From assembly GCA_944325785.1 (NCBI GenBank), contig CALVBN010000002.1, positions 124,001 to 188,000 on the forward strand: a stretch of 64,000 nucleotides of DNA. Direction: 5' to 3'. The DNA comes from Candidatus Gastranaerophilales bacterium. Its GTDB lineage: Bacteria; Cyanobacteriota; Vampirovibrionia; Gastranaerophilales; Gastranaerophilaceae. Below the pieces are notes generated by a model. That model had not been told where the DNA came from and searched no databases. It saw only the letters and a program-made list of their open reading frames with translations. Both the position numbers and the translations under genes were made by a program. Positions 34,144-42,503 of this stretch are shown piece by piece. The stretch's first letter is position 1. Each line of letters starts with the position of its first letter.

Positions 34144-34632
34144 TTATGCTTCTACGTGCTGTTCTTCAGCGGATTCTGAACCTTCATTTTTATTGAATTC
34201 TTCCGGTGCGGAAACTTTCGGAGTTTCATCACCTTCCTGTTGATTTACAGCCTCTTCATCCATTTCATCAGAATTTTCAGCAGTTTCTTCAGAAGATTCT
34301 TCTTCAGCATCTTTATCAGCATTAAGCGCTGCTTCTATTTCTTCTTCATCCTTTGCTCTGATTACAGGGATAGAAAGCATCAAAGCAACTTGATCGCCTT
34401 CCTGCTCAAAGTTTAATTCAAGAAGCTCTTTATCCATCTCTACATAGCGGGAAAGCAAATCTATCAGCTCGCCTCTCATTTGTTCAAGGATTTTAGGCGT
34501 AAGGTTCGTTCTATCCTGCATCAAAACAAGCTTCAAGCGATTTGTTGCAACGGATTTTGAAGCATCTTCGGATTCTTCTTGCGGGCGGAAGAATTTAGCC
34601 ACTGTATTATATAAATCGGTAAGAATACCCAT
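34144..34632 (-). CDS. minE: Cell division topological specificity factor MinE, with long acidic tail
   Basis: Residues 1-90 are MinE: an N-terminal membrane-binding helix (MGILTDLYNTVAKFF), the MinD-contact segment ATNRLKLVLMQDRTNLTP and the dimer strand domain. Residues about 93-162 are an unusually long, very acidic extension (Glu, Asp, Asn and Ser rich) that typical MinE proteins of 85-100 residues lack. MinE drives MinD off the membrane, which places the division ring. It follows minD by one base and ends the minCDE operon. Confidence 0.9.
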   Translation of the reverse strand: MGILTDLYNTVAKFFRPQEESEDASKSVATNRLKLVLMQDRTNLTPKILEQMRGELIDLLSRYVEMDKELLELNFEQEGDQVALMLSIPVIRAKDEEEIEAALNADKDAEEESSEETAENSDEMDEEAVNQQEGDETPKVSAPEEFNKNEGSESAEEQHVEA

Positions 34633-34633
34633 C

Positions 34634-35446
34634 CTACACCTTCGCTTTCAGTTTAGAAAATGCATTTTTAATTTTTGCCATAAAACCTTTAGGTTCATCC
34701 AGGTCTAAAAATGGAACTTCTTCGCCTAAAATTCTTTGTGCAACATTTCTGTATGCTTTACCTGCCAGAGCATTTTCATCATTAACAATAGGTTCTCCTT
34801 TATTTGTTGATGTAATAATACCCGTATCTTCCGGAATTATACCTACAAGCGGGCAAGAAAGAATTTCTACAACATCGTCTACACTCATCATCTCATTTGA
34901 CTTAATCAAACTTGGGCGGACTCTGTTAAGAAGAAGTTTGTAGCTTTTTATTTCTTCTTTCGCTTCTAGAAGCCCTATGATTCTATCGGCATCGCGGATT
35001 GCAGACATCTCAGGAGTTGTAACTACTATAGCTTCGCTTGCGCCCGCAACTGCATTCTGGAAGCCCTGTTCAATACCTGCAGGACAATCAACAAGAACAA
35101 AGTCATTTTCTTCTTTCAAAGTATCACATATTTCTTTGAGCTGTTCTGCGGTTACCGCGGTTTTATCTCTTGTCTGTGCTGCGGCAAGAAGTGAAAGATT
35201 CGGGTTTTTCTTATCTTTAACAAGCGCCTGCTTTAATTTGCACCGTTCTTCGATAACATCTACAATTGTATAAACAATTCTGTTTTCAAGACCTAATAAC
35301 AGGTCTAAGTTTCTTAAGCCTAAATCTGTATCAATCAGAACTACTTTATATCCATCTTTTGCAAGAGCAGTTCCTATATTTGCACTTGTTGTGGTTTTTC
35401 CTACTCCGCCTTTACCGGATGTGATTACTATTACTCGACCAGTCAT
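34634..35446 (-). CDS. minD: Septum-site determining ATPase MinD
   Basis: This 270-residue protein has the deviant Walker A GKGGVGKTT (about 10-18), switch regions DTDLGLRNLDLLLG and VDCPAGIE, and a C-terminal amphipathic helix (FMAKIKNAFSKLKAKV) for ATP-dependent membrane binding. It recruits MinC and oscillates or forms gradients with MinE. ATG overlaps the minC stop by one base; GGAG precedes it. Confidence 0.97.
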   Translation of the reverse strand: MTGRVIVITSGKGGVGKTTTSANIGTALAKDGYKVVLIDTDLGLRNLDLLLGLENRIVYTIVDVIEERCKLKQALVKDKKNPNLSLLAAAQTRDKTAVTAEQLKEICDTLKEENDFVLVDCPAGIEQGFQNAVAGASEAIVVTTPEMSAIRDADRIIGLLEAKEEIKSYKLLLNRVRPSLIKSNEMMSVDDVVEILSCPLVGIIPEDTGIITSTNKGEPIVNDENALAGKAYRNVAQRILGEEVPFLDLDEPKGFMAKIKNAFSKLKAKV

Positions 35447-36423
35447 TAATCTCTCCTTAACTTTTTATAAATTACTATTTTACCATCTTCAATCTGAGCC
35501 TCTTCCGGAGTAAACTCATTTGTTTTTTGAACATACGGGACGTTCAAAGTATCGTTGCGCCGTGCATATAAACCTGCTATCCTTAACTGTATTGCATTGA
35601 GCTTTAACGCACGTACTTTTGATGTTATATTTCCCATAGAACCGGCATGTGCAATACCTCCGAGAATTCCCCAGACAGTAATATCTCCGGTTGCAACGAT
35701 TTCACTGCCCGGATGCGCATCACCGATTATCAAAATATTGCCCTCATAGCTTACGGTTTGACCGGAGCGCAATGTTTGATTTATATACAATGTCGGCAGA
35801 CTCTCAGTATTAACGGAATTTTCTTCTACTCCCTTAGGCAGAACATCCCCTGTATCAAGAAGGATATATTTGCTTGCTTCTTCTGTCTTTAAAATACCTT
35901 CGTTTACAGCGAGCGATTCAAAATCCGTATTGAAACTTTCAGCCGGAATTACTTCTGAAAGTTCTTGCGCTGATTCCTCATCATAAACATCTTCTACGCC
36001 TTCCGCCGTTTCTATCGGACTTTGAGGCTGTCCCATATCCGCCTGCACTTCTATTGTTCTGCCTTCTTCTTTAACAATTACAGGTTCTTCCTTAATTTCC
36101 TCTTCAGAAGAATATCCCGTAATAGAAGGAACTGCCTCATTAGAAATTTCTGAAACAATTATACCGAGACTTACTGCAGAAGCTTCTGTTTGTTCAGAAG
36201 CAGTATCTATACAAGCAATTGAAGCATCCATTGATTCTATCAGCGCTTTTATACTTAAAAGCTGTGATTGTTTCAAATCCAGACTTCCAAGTTTAAGACA
36301 TATTCTTTTCCCTTTAACATCCGGATGCTCCATTATTGAACTTAGCTCAAATACAAGTTGTGTTGTATTTTTAGCGTTACTCAAATCAATAATAAATCCG
36401 TTCTCTACAAAACCTTTTTCCAT
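35446..36423 (-). CDS. minC: Septum formation inhibitor MinC
   Basis: This 325-residue protein has an N-terminal domain (1-100) with weak MinC_N character. A long acidic linker (about 100-205) follows, then the C-terminal beta-helix domain (about 208-300): QTLRSGQTVSYEGNIL, IGDAHPGSEIVATGDI, VWGILGGIAHAG, typical of MinC_C. It blocks FtsZ assembly away from mid-cell after binding MinD. The linker is longer than in most MinC proteins and acidic like the MinE tail. It is the first gene of the operon. Confidence 0.9.
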   Translation of the reverse strand: MEKGFVENGFIIDLSNAKNTTQLVFELSSIMEHPDVKGKRICLKLGSLDLKQSQLLSIKALIESMDASIACIDTASEQTEASAVSLGIIVSEISNEAVPSITGYSSEEEIKEEPVIVKEEGRTIEVQADMGQPQSPIETAEGVEDVYDEESAQELSEVIPAESFNTDFESLAVNEGILKTEEASKYILLDTGDVLPKGVEENSVNTESLPTLYINQTLRSGQTVSYEGNILIIGDAHPGSEIVATGDITVWGILGGIAHAGSMGNITSKVRALKLNAIQLRIAGLYARRNDTLNVPYVQKTNEFTPEEAQIEDGKIVIYKKLRRD

Positions 36424-36877
36424 TTGAAATTCCCAAATAATCTACCACTTGTTTAAGGATAGCTTAAATATTTTTTCATATCAATAAAATATGACAGAAT
36501 GTTAATGTATAATTTTAGGATAGTTTATTTTCTTGGCGGAGCGTTGTTTCTATATATTTAAATGCATAAATTTAATTTAACATTTCTTTCTCTTTTTTGC
36601 GATAAAAAGAGAAAGAAACGTTAGCAAAGGAATAGAAACACGCAATCGTTTTCTACACCCTTGCGGGTGTGGGATTGAATGGATGTAGCAGGCAAGCCTG
36701 CACTCTTGCGCTCGCTATCGTTATGCTTGCGCATAACACGCTCGCAGTGCGCGGAATGCGTTAGTTTATTTATAAACGGTTAACATTTATAAAAATACAT
36801 TTAATGTTAAATATTACACATTTAGAGTATTTGTGCTACACTGGATAACAACAAGAACGTAATCTATCATATTAATT
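36424..36877. other. Hairpin-rich non-coding region
   Basis: No supported gene. It contains four successive inverted repeats: a perfect 15-bp stem TTTCTTTCTCTTTTT (36583-36597 with 36604-36618), ACACCC-ttgc-GGGTGT (36655-36670), GCAGGC-aa-GCCTGC (36688-36701) and GTTATGC-ttgc-GCATAAC (36720-36737). The minC promoter should be near its left end and that of the HTH gene at its right end. Confidence 0.6.
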
Positions 36878-37213
36878 ATGGATAGCAGTGATATAAAGAA
36901 TATTTTTGGTTCATCTGTCCAAGAAATAAGGAAAGCGGTCGGGCTTAGCCAGGAAAAACTTGCAGAACTTATCGGAAAAGACAAAAATACCATAAATCGT
37001 ATTGGAACCGGAGTTAACTTTGTAACCAGCGATACGTATGCAAGTTTGTGCAATGTTTTTAATATACATCCGTCGGTTTTAATGTCAGAAAAACCGCATT
37101 TTCTCTTAAAAGAACATATTGATTACAGAGATAAAATTAATCAGCTGTTAAAAACTTTACCCGCAGAAAAATTAAAAGAAATATATAATATTCTTACGGT
37201 TATGAATAAATAA
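36878..37213 (+). CDS. XRE-family helix-turn-helix regulator
   Basis: This 111-residue protein has one HTH_3 domain: VQEIRKAVGLSQEKLAELIGKDKNTINRIGTG by position about 10-41, with the recognition helix around KNTINRI. A short C-terminal helical part (LKEHIDYRDKINQLLKTLPAEKLKE) could mediate dimerisation. It is a lone regulator convergent with ftsY (3 bases between the stops). No clear ribosome site precedes ATG 36878, so leaderless translation is possible. The target is unknown. Confidence 0.82.
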   Translation: MDSSDIKNIFGSSVQEIRKAVGLSQEKLAELIGKDKNTINRIGTGVNFVTSDTYASLCNVFNIHPSVLMSEKPHFLLKEHIDYRDKINQLLKTLPAEKLKEIYNILTVMNK

Positions 37214-37216
37214 TGT

Positions 37217-38119
37217 TTAAGCAAACAAAGCCTGTATAAATTCTTTGGAATCAAAATCTTTCAAATCTTCCATTTTCTCGCCGACACCGGCTAGTTTGAC
37301 AGGAAGATTTAGTTCTTTTGCTATAGCCAGAACAATCGCGCCTTTGGCAGAGCCGTCAAGTTTGGTCAAGGCGACAGCTGTTAGATTAACACAATCTTTA
37401 AACACTTTTGCCTGTTGAAGTCCGTTTTGTCCGGTATTGGCATCTATAACCAAAAAACTTTCTCTCAGCTCCTCCGGAGCATTTTTATCTATAACATTTT
37501 TGATTTTTGCAAGCTCTTCCATTAAATTATATTTATTTTGAAGCCTTCCTGCCGTGTCAACAAGAATAACATCGTATTTTTCATTTCTTGCTTTTTGAAT
37601 AGCTTCATATACAACGGATGCTGGATCAGCCTTGTCGCGTCTTACTATATCTGCGCCGGAACGTTTTGACCAGATGTCAACCTGCTCTTCCGCCGCGGCT
37701 CTAAACGTATCTCCCGCAGCTATCAGAACCCTTTTGCCTTCCTGCTTGAAGCGGTATGCCATTTTTCCGATGAGCGTTGTTTTTCCTGCGCCGTTTACGC
37801 CTGTTATAAAATAAATATTCAACTCTCCGTCTTTATAATTCATTTTGCAGGAGCCGGCTTGTTCAAGCGTTTTTAAAAATTCATTCTGCAGATATTCTTT
37901 AACCTCAGAAGGCTTGATTTTAGTCTGACCGCGCAATTTGTCCACAAGCTCGGAAGCGTATCCGACTCCGAGATCTGCACTTATAAGAATGTCTTCCATA
38001 TCTTCAAGCACAAACTCTGAGAACTCTTCTTCTTCGGAAACGCTGTTGACAACATTTCCGACAAGCGCCTGTGCTGTTTTTGAAACTGTATTTTTTAACT
38101 TATCAAAAAAATTAAACAT
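37217..38119 (-). CDS. ftsY: Signal recognition particle receptor FtsY
   Basis: This 300-residue GTPase has an N domain (about 1-95) and a G domain with G1 GVNGAGKTT, DTFRAAAEEQ, G3 DTAGR, TKLDGSAKG and the closing GVGEKMEDLKDFD. It receives SRP-ribosome complexes at the membrane for cotranslational insertion. It lacks the long acidic A domain of E. coli FtsY, as is common in other phyla. It is downstream of nusB and the repeat protein gene. Confidence 0.96.
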   Translation of the reverse strand: MFNFFDKLKNTVSKTAQALVGNVVNSVSEEEEFSEFVLEDMEDILISADLGVGYASELVDKLRGQTKIKPSEVKEYLQNEFLKTLEQAGSCKMNYKDGELNIYFITGVNGAGKTTLIGKMAYRFKQEGKRVLIAAGDTFRAAAEEQVDIWSKRSGADIVRRDKADPASVVYEAIQKARNEKYDVILVDTAGRLQNKYNLMEELAKIKNVIDKNAPEELRESFLVIDANTGQNGLQQAKVFKDCVNLTAVALTKLDGSAKGAIVLAIAKELNLPVKLAGVGEKMEDLKDFDSKEFIQALFA

Positions 38120-38145
38120 AAATATCCCTTGTTATTCAGCCTGTT

Positions 38146-38496
38146 TTAATCATCAATGGAACGTATTGTTCCATCAGCCCAATAGTTGACATTTTTACCG
38201 CCGATTGCACGGACTGTGCCGTCTGCCCAATAATCGACCTGTTTATCACCGATTGAGCGTATTGTTCCGTCCGCCCAGTAGTCGACCCTGTCATCGCCGA
38301 TTGAACGAATAGTGCCATCTGCCCAGTAGTCAACGTTTTTACCGCCGATCGAACGGATTGTATCATCTGCCCAATAATCAACGCTTTCTTCTCCTATAGA
38401 GCGGAGGGTTCCGTCAGCCCAGTAATCAAAATCCGCACAAATTGCAGAATTTGAAGCAAAAACTATTAGGATTAATAATAAAAATATTTTCTGCAT
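38146..38496 (-). CDS. Secreted tandem-repeat protein (YWADGTIRSIG repeats)
   Basis: This 116-residue protein has a signal peptide (MQKIFLLLILIVFASNSAICA). Six near-perfect 16-residue repeats of consensus DYWADGTIRSIGxxxV then fill the whole mature part (about 22-116). The pattern of one Tyr-Trp, Asp-Gly turn and Ile-Arg-x-Ile-Gly per unit suggests a small closed beta structure with one hairpin per repeat. No known function. Its ATG directly follows the nusB stop (TAAATG), so it is co-transcribed with nusB and ftsY, an odd place for a secreted protein. Confidence 0.8.
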   Translation of the reverse strand: MQKIFLLLILIVFASNSAICADFDYWADGTLRSIGEESVDYWADDTIRSIGGKNVDYWADGTIRSIGDDRVDYWADGTIRSIGDKQVDYWADGTVRAIGGKNVNYWADGTIRSIDD

Positions 38497-39156
38497 TTAT
38501 TTTAAACCGTTTTCTACGATAACTTTTGCCAGAATTCCGTTTACGAAAGATGAAGAATCTTCTGTTGAATATTTTTTAGCAAGTTCTACTGCTTCATCAA
38601 CAACTACCTTAATCGGTGCGCCTTTTGTGTATAAAAGTTCTGTGATAGCAATTCTTAAAATATCTTTGTCGATTTTAACAAGTCTTGAGATATCCCATCC
38701 GTTAGAGTATTTTTGGATTTCGCTGTCAATATCTTTGTGATGAAGCTTGAACTGTTCAGCGATTTCTACTGTATAGTTTTTGACTTCTGATTGATTTTCA
38801 AGGGTTGCGAATTCTGCAATTTCAAGTGCAAGAATGGCTTTTTCCGCAACATCAATCATTGTATCAACTTTTTTTATCATCTCATCTGTCAACGGGATTT
38901 TTACCGGCTTATTTTTTGCGCCCATTGGTCTTGAAAGATTTGATTCGTGTTCGGCTTCATAAGTATCAAGCATTTCCTTGATATCAATCAAGGAGCCTAC
39001 AGTAAGCTTCAATTCTTCTGAAGCAGAATTTGAAAGTATTCTGACAGATTTGAGCATAATATCTTCAAAATCTTTTTTATTGTATTTTGTTATCTCTTTA
39101 TCAAATTGTGAAAATAAAATAAGTGCTAATTCTCTTGCTGCGCGTCTTGCCTGCAT
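38497..39156 (-). CDS. nusB: Transcription antitermination factor NusB
   Basis: This 219-residue, all-helical protein starts ARRAARELALILFSQFD, the typical NusB opening, and ends with DIDSEIQKYSNGWDISRLVKIDKDILRIAITELLY and KVVVDEAVELAKKYSTEDSSSFVNGILAKV, both diagnostic. It supports rRNA antitermination with NusE. It is longer than the usual 130-160 residues because of an insert at about 40-130. It leads an operon with the repeat protein and ftsY. Confidence 0.93.
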   Translation of the reverse strand: MQARRAARELALILFSQFDKEITKYNKKDFEDIMLKSVRILSNSASEELKLTVGSLIDIKEMLDTYEAEHESNLSRPMGAKNKPVKIPLTDEMIKKVDTMIDVAEKAILALEIAEFATLENQSEVKNYTVEIAEQFKLHHKDIDSEIQKYSNGWDISRLVKIDKDILRIAITELLYTKGAPIKVVVDEAVELAKKYSTEDSSSFVNGILAKVIVENGLK

Positions 39157-39228
39157 AATTTATCTCCTATAAAGTTTTTTAATTAATAATATCATAAAAT
39201 ATGTTATAATAAAACACGGAGGAAAAAT

Positions 39229-40410
39229 ATGAAAAAAAGGGCAGTAATTATTGTAATAGATTCAATGGGTATAGGCGCGATGCCGGATTGTGAAGATTTC
39301 GGCGATATTAAAGAATGCAATACTCTTAAAAATGTTTGTGAATATAATAACGGGCTGGATGTTCCGGTAATGGAAGCAATGGGGCTTGGAAACATTCAAG
39401 ATTTTAAAGGTATAAAAAAGACTGCAACGCCTATTGCACAATACGGCACTTTGCAGGAAAAATCTAAAGGAAAAGATACAACAACCGGACACTGGGAGAT
39501 TGCAGGCCTTGTTTCGGAAAGACCTTTTGCAACATTTCCAAACGGTTTTCCTAAAGAACTTATTGATAAATTCATAGAAGAAACGGGATGCGGAGGTGTT
39601 CTTGCAAATATTCCCGCAAGCGGAACCGCTATAATCGAACAGCTTAATGACGAGCATCACAAAACAAAATATCCGATAGTTTATACTTCCGCGGACAGTG
39701 TATTCCAGATTGCGCTTGATACGGATATGATACCGCTGGAGACTCTTTATAAATGGTGCGAAATTGCACGGCGTCTGCTTGATGAAGGAAACTATAACGT
39801 TGCAAGGGTTATTGCGCGTCCTTATAAAATTATTGACGGTAAGCCTACCAGAATTTCTAAGGATAGAAGAGATTATTCCATGAAACCGCCGAAAGATACG
39901 GTTTTGGATAAAGTTAAAAACGCCGGCGCCAAGGTTATAGGAATCGGCAAGATTGAAGATATTTTTTCAAAAGCAGGAATTACTCATGCTATCCATACAG
40001 GCTCTAACAAGGAAGGGCTTGAGCTTACTATAAAGGCGCTGGACGGTACTCTTGAACTGGATAAGATTAAATATGAAGGCGTAAATATAACAGATGATTC
40101 AAGAGAGATAATTTTTACCAACCTTGTTGATACGGATATGCTTTACGGCCACAGAAACAACGCTGAAGGCTACGGCAAAGCAATAGAAGAGGTCGATGAG
40201 TATTTGGATAAAATTCTCCCGCTAATCGGAGAAGATGACCTTCTTATAGTAACAGCCGACCACGGATGTGATCCTACTGTACCCGGTACAGACCATACAA
40301 GGGAACAGGTTCCTGTTCTTTATTATTCTAAAAATATTGAACCTAAAGATTTAGGCATAACAAAAGGATTTGACTCTATTGCAGAGAGAATATCCGATTG
40401 GTTATTTTAA
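39229..40410 (+). CDS. deoB: Phosphopentomutase
   Basis: This 393-residue alkaline-phosphatase-fold enzyme interconverts (deoxy)ribose 1- and 5-phosphate in nucleoside breakdown. It has the metal-site opening VIIVIDSMGIGAMPD and the phosphate-accepting threonine in KGKDTTTGHWEIAG. Other motifs are RPYKI, NLVDTDMLYGHRN and the C-terminal metal site TADHGCDPTVPGTDHTRE. GGAGG lies before ATG 39229. Confidence 0.97.
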   Translation: MKKRAVIIVIDSMGIGAMPDCEDFGDIKECNTLKNVCEYNNGLDVPVMEAMGLGNIQDFKGIKKTATPIAQYGTLQEKSKGKDTTTGHWEIAGLVSERPFATFPNGFPKELIDKFIEETGCGGVLANIPASGTAIIEQLNDEHHKTKYPIVYTSADSVFQIALDTDMIPLETLYKWCEIARRLLDEGNYNVARVIARPYKIIDGKPTRISKDRRDYSMKPPKDTVLDKVKNAGAKVIGIGKIEDIFSKAGITHAIHTGSNKEGLELTIKALDGTLELDKIKYEGVNITDDSREIIFTNLVDTDMLYGHRNNAEGYGKAIEEVDEYLDKILPLIGEDDLLIVTADHGCDPTVPGTDHTREQVPVLYYSKNIEPKDLGITKGFDSIAERISDWLF

Positions 40411-40480
40411 ATTTTTGGTTTTGTGTGTATAATAGAAATGTCCGATTCTTTCGGATAAAAAATAAAAAGGAGAAGACAAA

Positions 40481-40657
40481 ATGAACGTAACTATTGAAAA
40501 TTCTTGTATCGGATGCGGCGCTTGTGAATCAATCTGCGACGCAGTTTTCCACGTAGAAGCTCAAGCAGAAGTTAATTCTTCAGCTATTGCCGGCAACGAA
40601 GATTGTATAAAAGAAGCAGCTGGCGCTTGCCCTGTTTCAGCAATCATTGTTGAATAA
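40481..40657 (+). CDS. Small 4Fe-4S ferredoxin
   Basis: This 58-residue protein has CIGCGACESICDAVF (CxxCxxCxxxC) and a later CIKEAAGACPVSAI giving the fourth-cysteine CP motif. It is like single-cluster clostridial or Thermotoga ferredoxins. AAGGAG lies 7 bases before ATG 40481. A small hairpin (TCCGA/TCGGA) is in the leader and a strong terminator follows, so it is a separate unit. It is a soluble electron carrier. Confidence 0.92.
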   Translation: MNVTIENSCIGCGACESICDAVFHVEAQAEVNSSAIAGNEDCIKEAAGACPVSAIIVE

Positions 40658-40673
40658 TTTAATAACTATATTT

Positions 40674-40713
40674 TAAGGCACGGCTTAAAAAATTTTTAAG
40701 CCGTGCCTTTTTT
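40674..40713 (+). terminator. Rho-independent terminator after ferredoxin
   Basis: A long stem AAGGCACGGCTTAAAAA with its complement is followed by a T-run (TTTTTTG). Confidence 0.92.
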
Positions 40714-40743
40714 GTTATATAATTTTGAAAAAAGGATGTGGAA

Positions 40744-41373
40744 ATGTATACACTAGTTTATTCAATAGATAATGAACCGTCGCCAAAGACAGTTTATGTT
40801 AATTTAACAAATTCCTGCACAAATTCCTGCATATTTTGTTTAAGAAATCAAAAGGATGATGTGTGCGGTGCAGAGATGTGGCACGATGATAACTATACTC
40901 TGGAAGATATTATAAACCAGTTTAATAAATATAATCCTGTGCCGTCAGAAGTTGTTTTCTGCGGTTACGGCGAGCCTTTCCTGCGCAGGGAGATGATGAA
41001 AGCTTTTTGCAAATATTTGCGTGAAAACCATCCGGAGATTAAAATAAGGGTGAATACAAACGGGCATGCAAATTATATATTCAAAACAAATGTCCCAAAA
41101 GAATTCTCCGGACTTATTGATGCAGTATCAGTAAGCTTGAATGCATCAAATGAAAAAGATTATGACGAAATATGCAAGCCTAAAATACCAAACGCGTATG
41201 AAGAAGTTAAGAAATTTATTAAAGCGTGTGCGGATGAAGGGATTGATGTAACAGCAAGCGTCGTAACGGGTTTTGACAAAATACATTATGTAGACGCTCA
41301 AAAATGTAAAGAAATTGCAGACTCTCTCGGTGCAAAGTTCCGCAACAGAGAATTTATAGAAAACGGATATTAA
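40744..41373 (+). CDS. Radical SAM protein, TatD-linked type
   Basis: This 209-residue radical SAM domain has the cluster motif CTNSCIFC (CxxxCxxC), CGYGEPFLR (a GGEP-like SAM motif) and RVNTNGHAN. Its short form and VYVNLTNSCTNSC opening match the TatD-linked radical SAM family, of unknown reaction. No TatD gene is adjacent; an amidohydrolase is at 50813. ATG 40744 is favoured over GTG 40738 since AAAGGA lies 7 bases before it. It is followed 18 bases later by a lineage-type gene and maf. Confidence 0.85.
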   Translation: MYTLVYSIDNEPSPKTVYVNLTNSCTNSCIFCLRNQKDDVCGAEMWHDDNYTLEDIINQFNKYNPVPSEVVFCGYGEPFLRREMMKAFCKYLRENHPEIKIRVNTNGHANYIFKTNVPKEFSGLIDAVSVSLNASNEKDYDEICKPKIPNAYEEVKKFIKACADEGIDVTASVVTGFDKIHYVDAQKCKEIADSLGAKFRNREFIENGY

Positions 41374-41391
41374 GGGGAGGAATCCGGCGAA

Positions 41392-41925
41392 ATGAGAATA
41401 CAACAGGCGCAAAATCAAACTTTTCAAGCAAAACAGCGTTTTTTAAGCAAACCGGCACTTAAAGATATGCATACGCTTTTGGATAAAATGAATTCTGAAA
41501 CTGTATGCAAGCAGGGTGAAAACACCTTTGAATCAAAATTTTTAGGTGCATTAAATATTGATAATGAAGCGTTTTTTACGGATAAAAGATTTTTGCTCGG
41601 AAAAAATGAGAAAATTTTTGGAGAATCAACTCTTGAATTCGGAAAAACCAAGCTGGTGATTAATAATGCAACCGGCGAAATCGTTAAATCTAAAAAATCT
41701 TTGTTTATAAGCTGGAAAAGAGTTTTAACTCAAGCATCCGGATATCTTGAAACAGCTTGTGATAATTTTAATAACAGTGAGATTATAAAGAAAAAATTCC
41801 TTAATGTCGCAGGTTTTACACGCAAAGGTGCGGATAAAATCCAGCAGGCTGTAAACAAAATATCGCCATCTGCTTCAAAAACGAAAAGTGAAACCTTATT
41901 AGAACCGCTTAACGGAGTATATTAA
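41392..41925 (+). CDS. Hypothetical protein, MKIQ-motif family
   Basis: This 177-residue protein is not a recognised family. It is a clear relative of the protein at 53446-53937. Both begin M[R/K]IQ...QTF..K.RF, then have LLDKMN near residue 30 and a VINNATGEIVKSKKSLFISWKR-type segment (about 88-110). No signal peptide or membrane segment is seen. GGGAGG precedes ATG 41392, and its stop overlaps the maf start (TTAATG). Confidence 0.7.
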   Translation: MRIQQAQNQTFQAKQRFLSKPALKDMHTLLDKMNSETVCKQGENTFESKFLGALNIDNEAFFTDKRFLLGKNEKIFGESTLEFGKTKLVINNATGEIVKSKKSLFISWKRVLTQASGYLETACDNFNNSEIIKKKFLNVAGFTRKGADKIQQAVNKISPSASKTKSETLLEPLNGVY

Positions 41926-42503
41926 TGGTAAAACTTATTCTTGCATCAAACTCTCCTCGGAGAAAAAAGATTTTGGCGGATTTAGGCTTAGAATTTGAAG
42001 TAATACCTTCAAATTATGACGAAAAACTTGCTGACGACATTTTTTCTTACGAAAAAATTGAAGACTTAGCAACGCAAAAATGCCTCGATGTTGTAAGACG
42101 CACGGATAAAAATTCTCTGGTTCTGGCAGCTGATACCGTGGTTGTTCTTCATAATAAAATATTAGGGAAGCCGCATTCAAAAGATGAGGCGTTTAATATG
42201 CTGAAATCCTTATCCGGAGCAACACACTCTGTTGTAACTTCGACCTGCGGAATTAATACACAAACAAACAGAGCTGCATTGTTATCAACAACAAGCTATG
42301 TTCGTTTTAATCAATTGACTGACGAGATGATACATTATTATATTGATAATTTTAATCCGCTTGATAAAGCCGGAAGCTACGGCATACAAGAACTTCCTCC
42401 GAATTATCTTGATAAATACGAAGGAAGTTTTGAAAATATAGTCGGTTTATGTCCCGATGCCGTTAAGTCTGTTCTTGAGCAGCTGGAGTACTTTCGTCAG
42501 TAG
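41925..42503 (+). CDS. maf: Maf-family nucleoside triphosphate pyrophosphatase
   Basis: This 192-residue protein has the opening LILASNSPRRKKIL, DTVVVLHNKILGKPHSKDEA and DKAGSYGIQ, the conserved motifs of Maf. Maf hydrolyses non-canonical NTPs or dTTP/UTP and affects septum formation. Its 3' end overlaps that of rpsA by 41 bp in the opposite direction. The start overlaps the preceding hypothetical gene by one base. Confidence 0.94.
   Translation: MVKLILASNSPRRKKILADLGLEFEVIPSNYDEKLADDIFSYEKIEDLATQKCLDVVRRTDKNSLVLAADTVVVLHNKILGKPHSKDEAFNMLKSLSGATHSVVTSTCGINTQTNRAALLSTTSYVRFNQLTDEMIHYYIDNFNPLDKAGSYGIQELPPNYLDKYEGSFENIVGLCPDAVKSVLEQLEYFRQ

Noticed and set aside
38146-38496. CRISPR-like regular 48-bp repeats
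   Set aside because: The repeats are coding, in frame with a signal peptide and a start codon.
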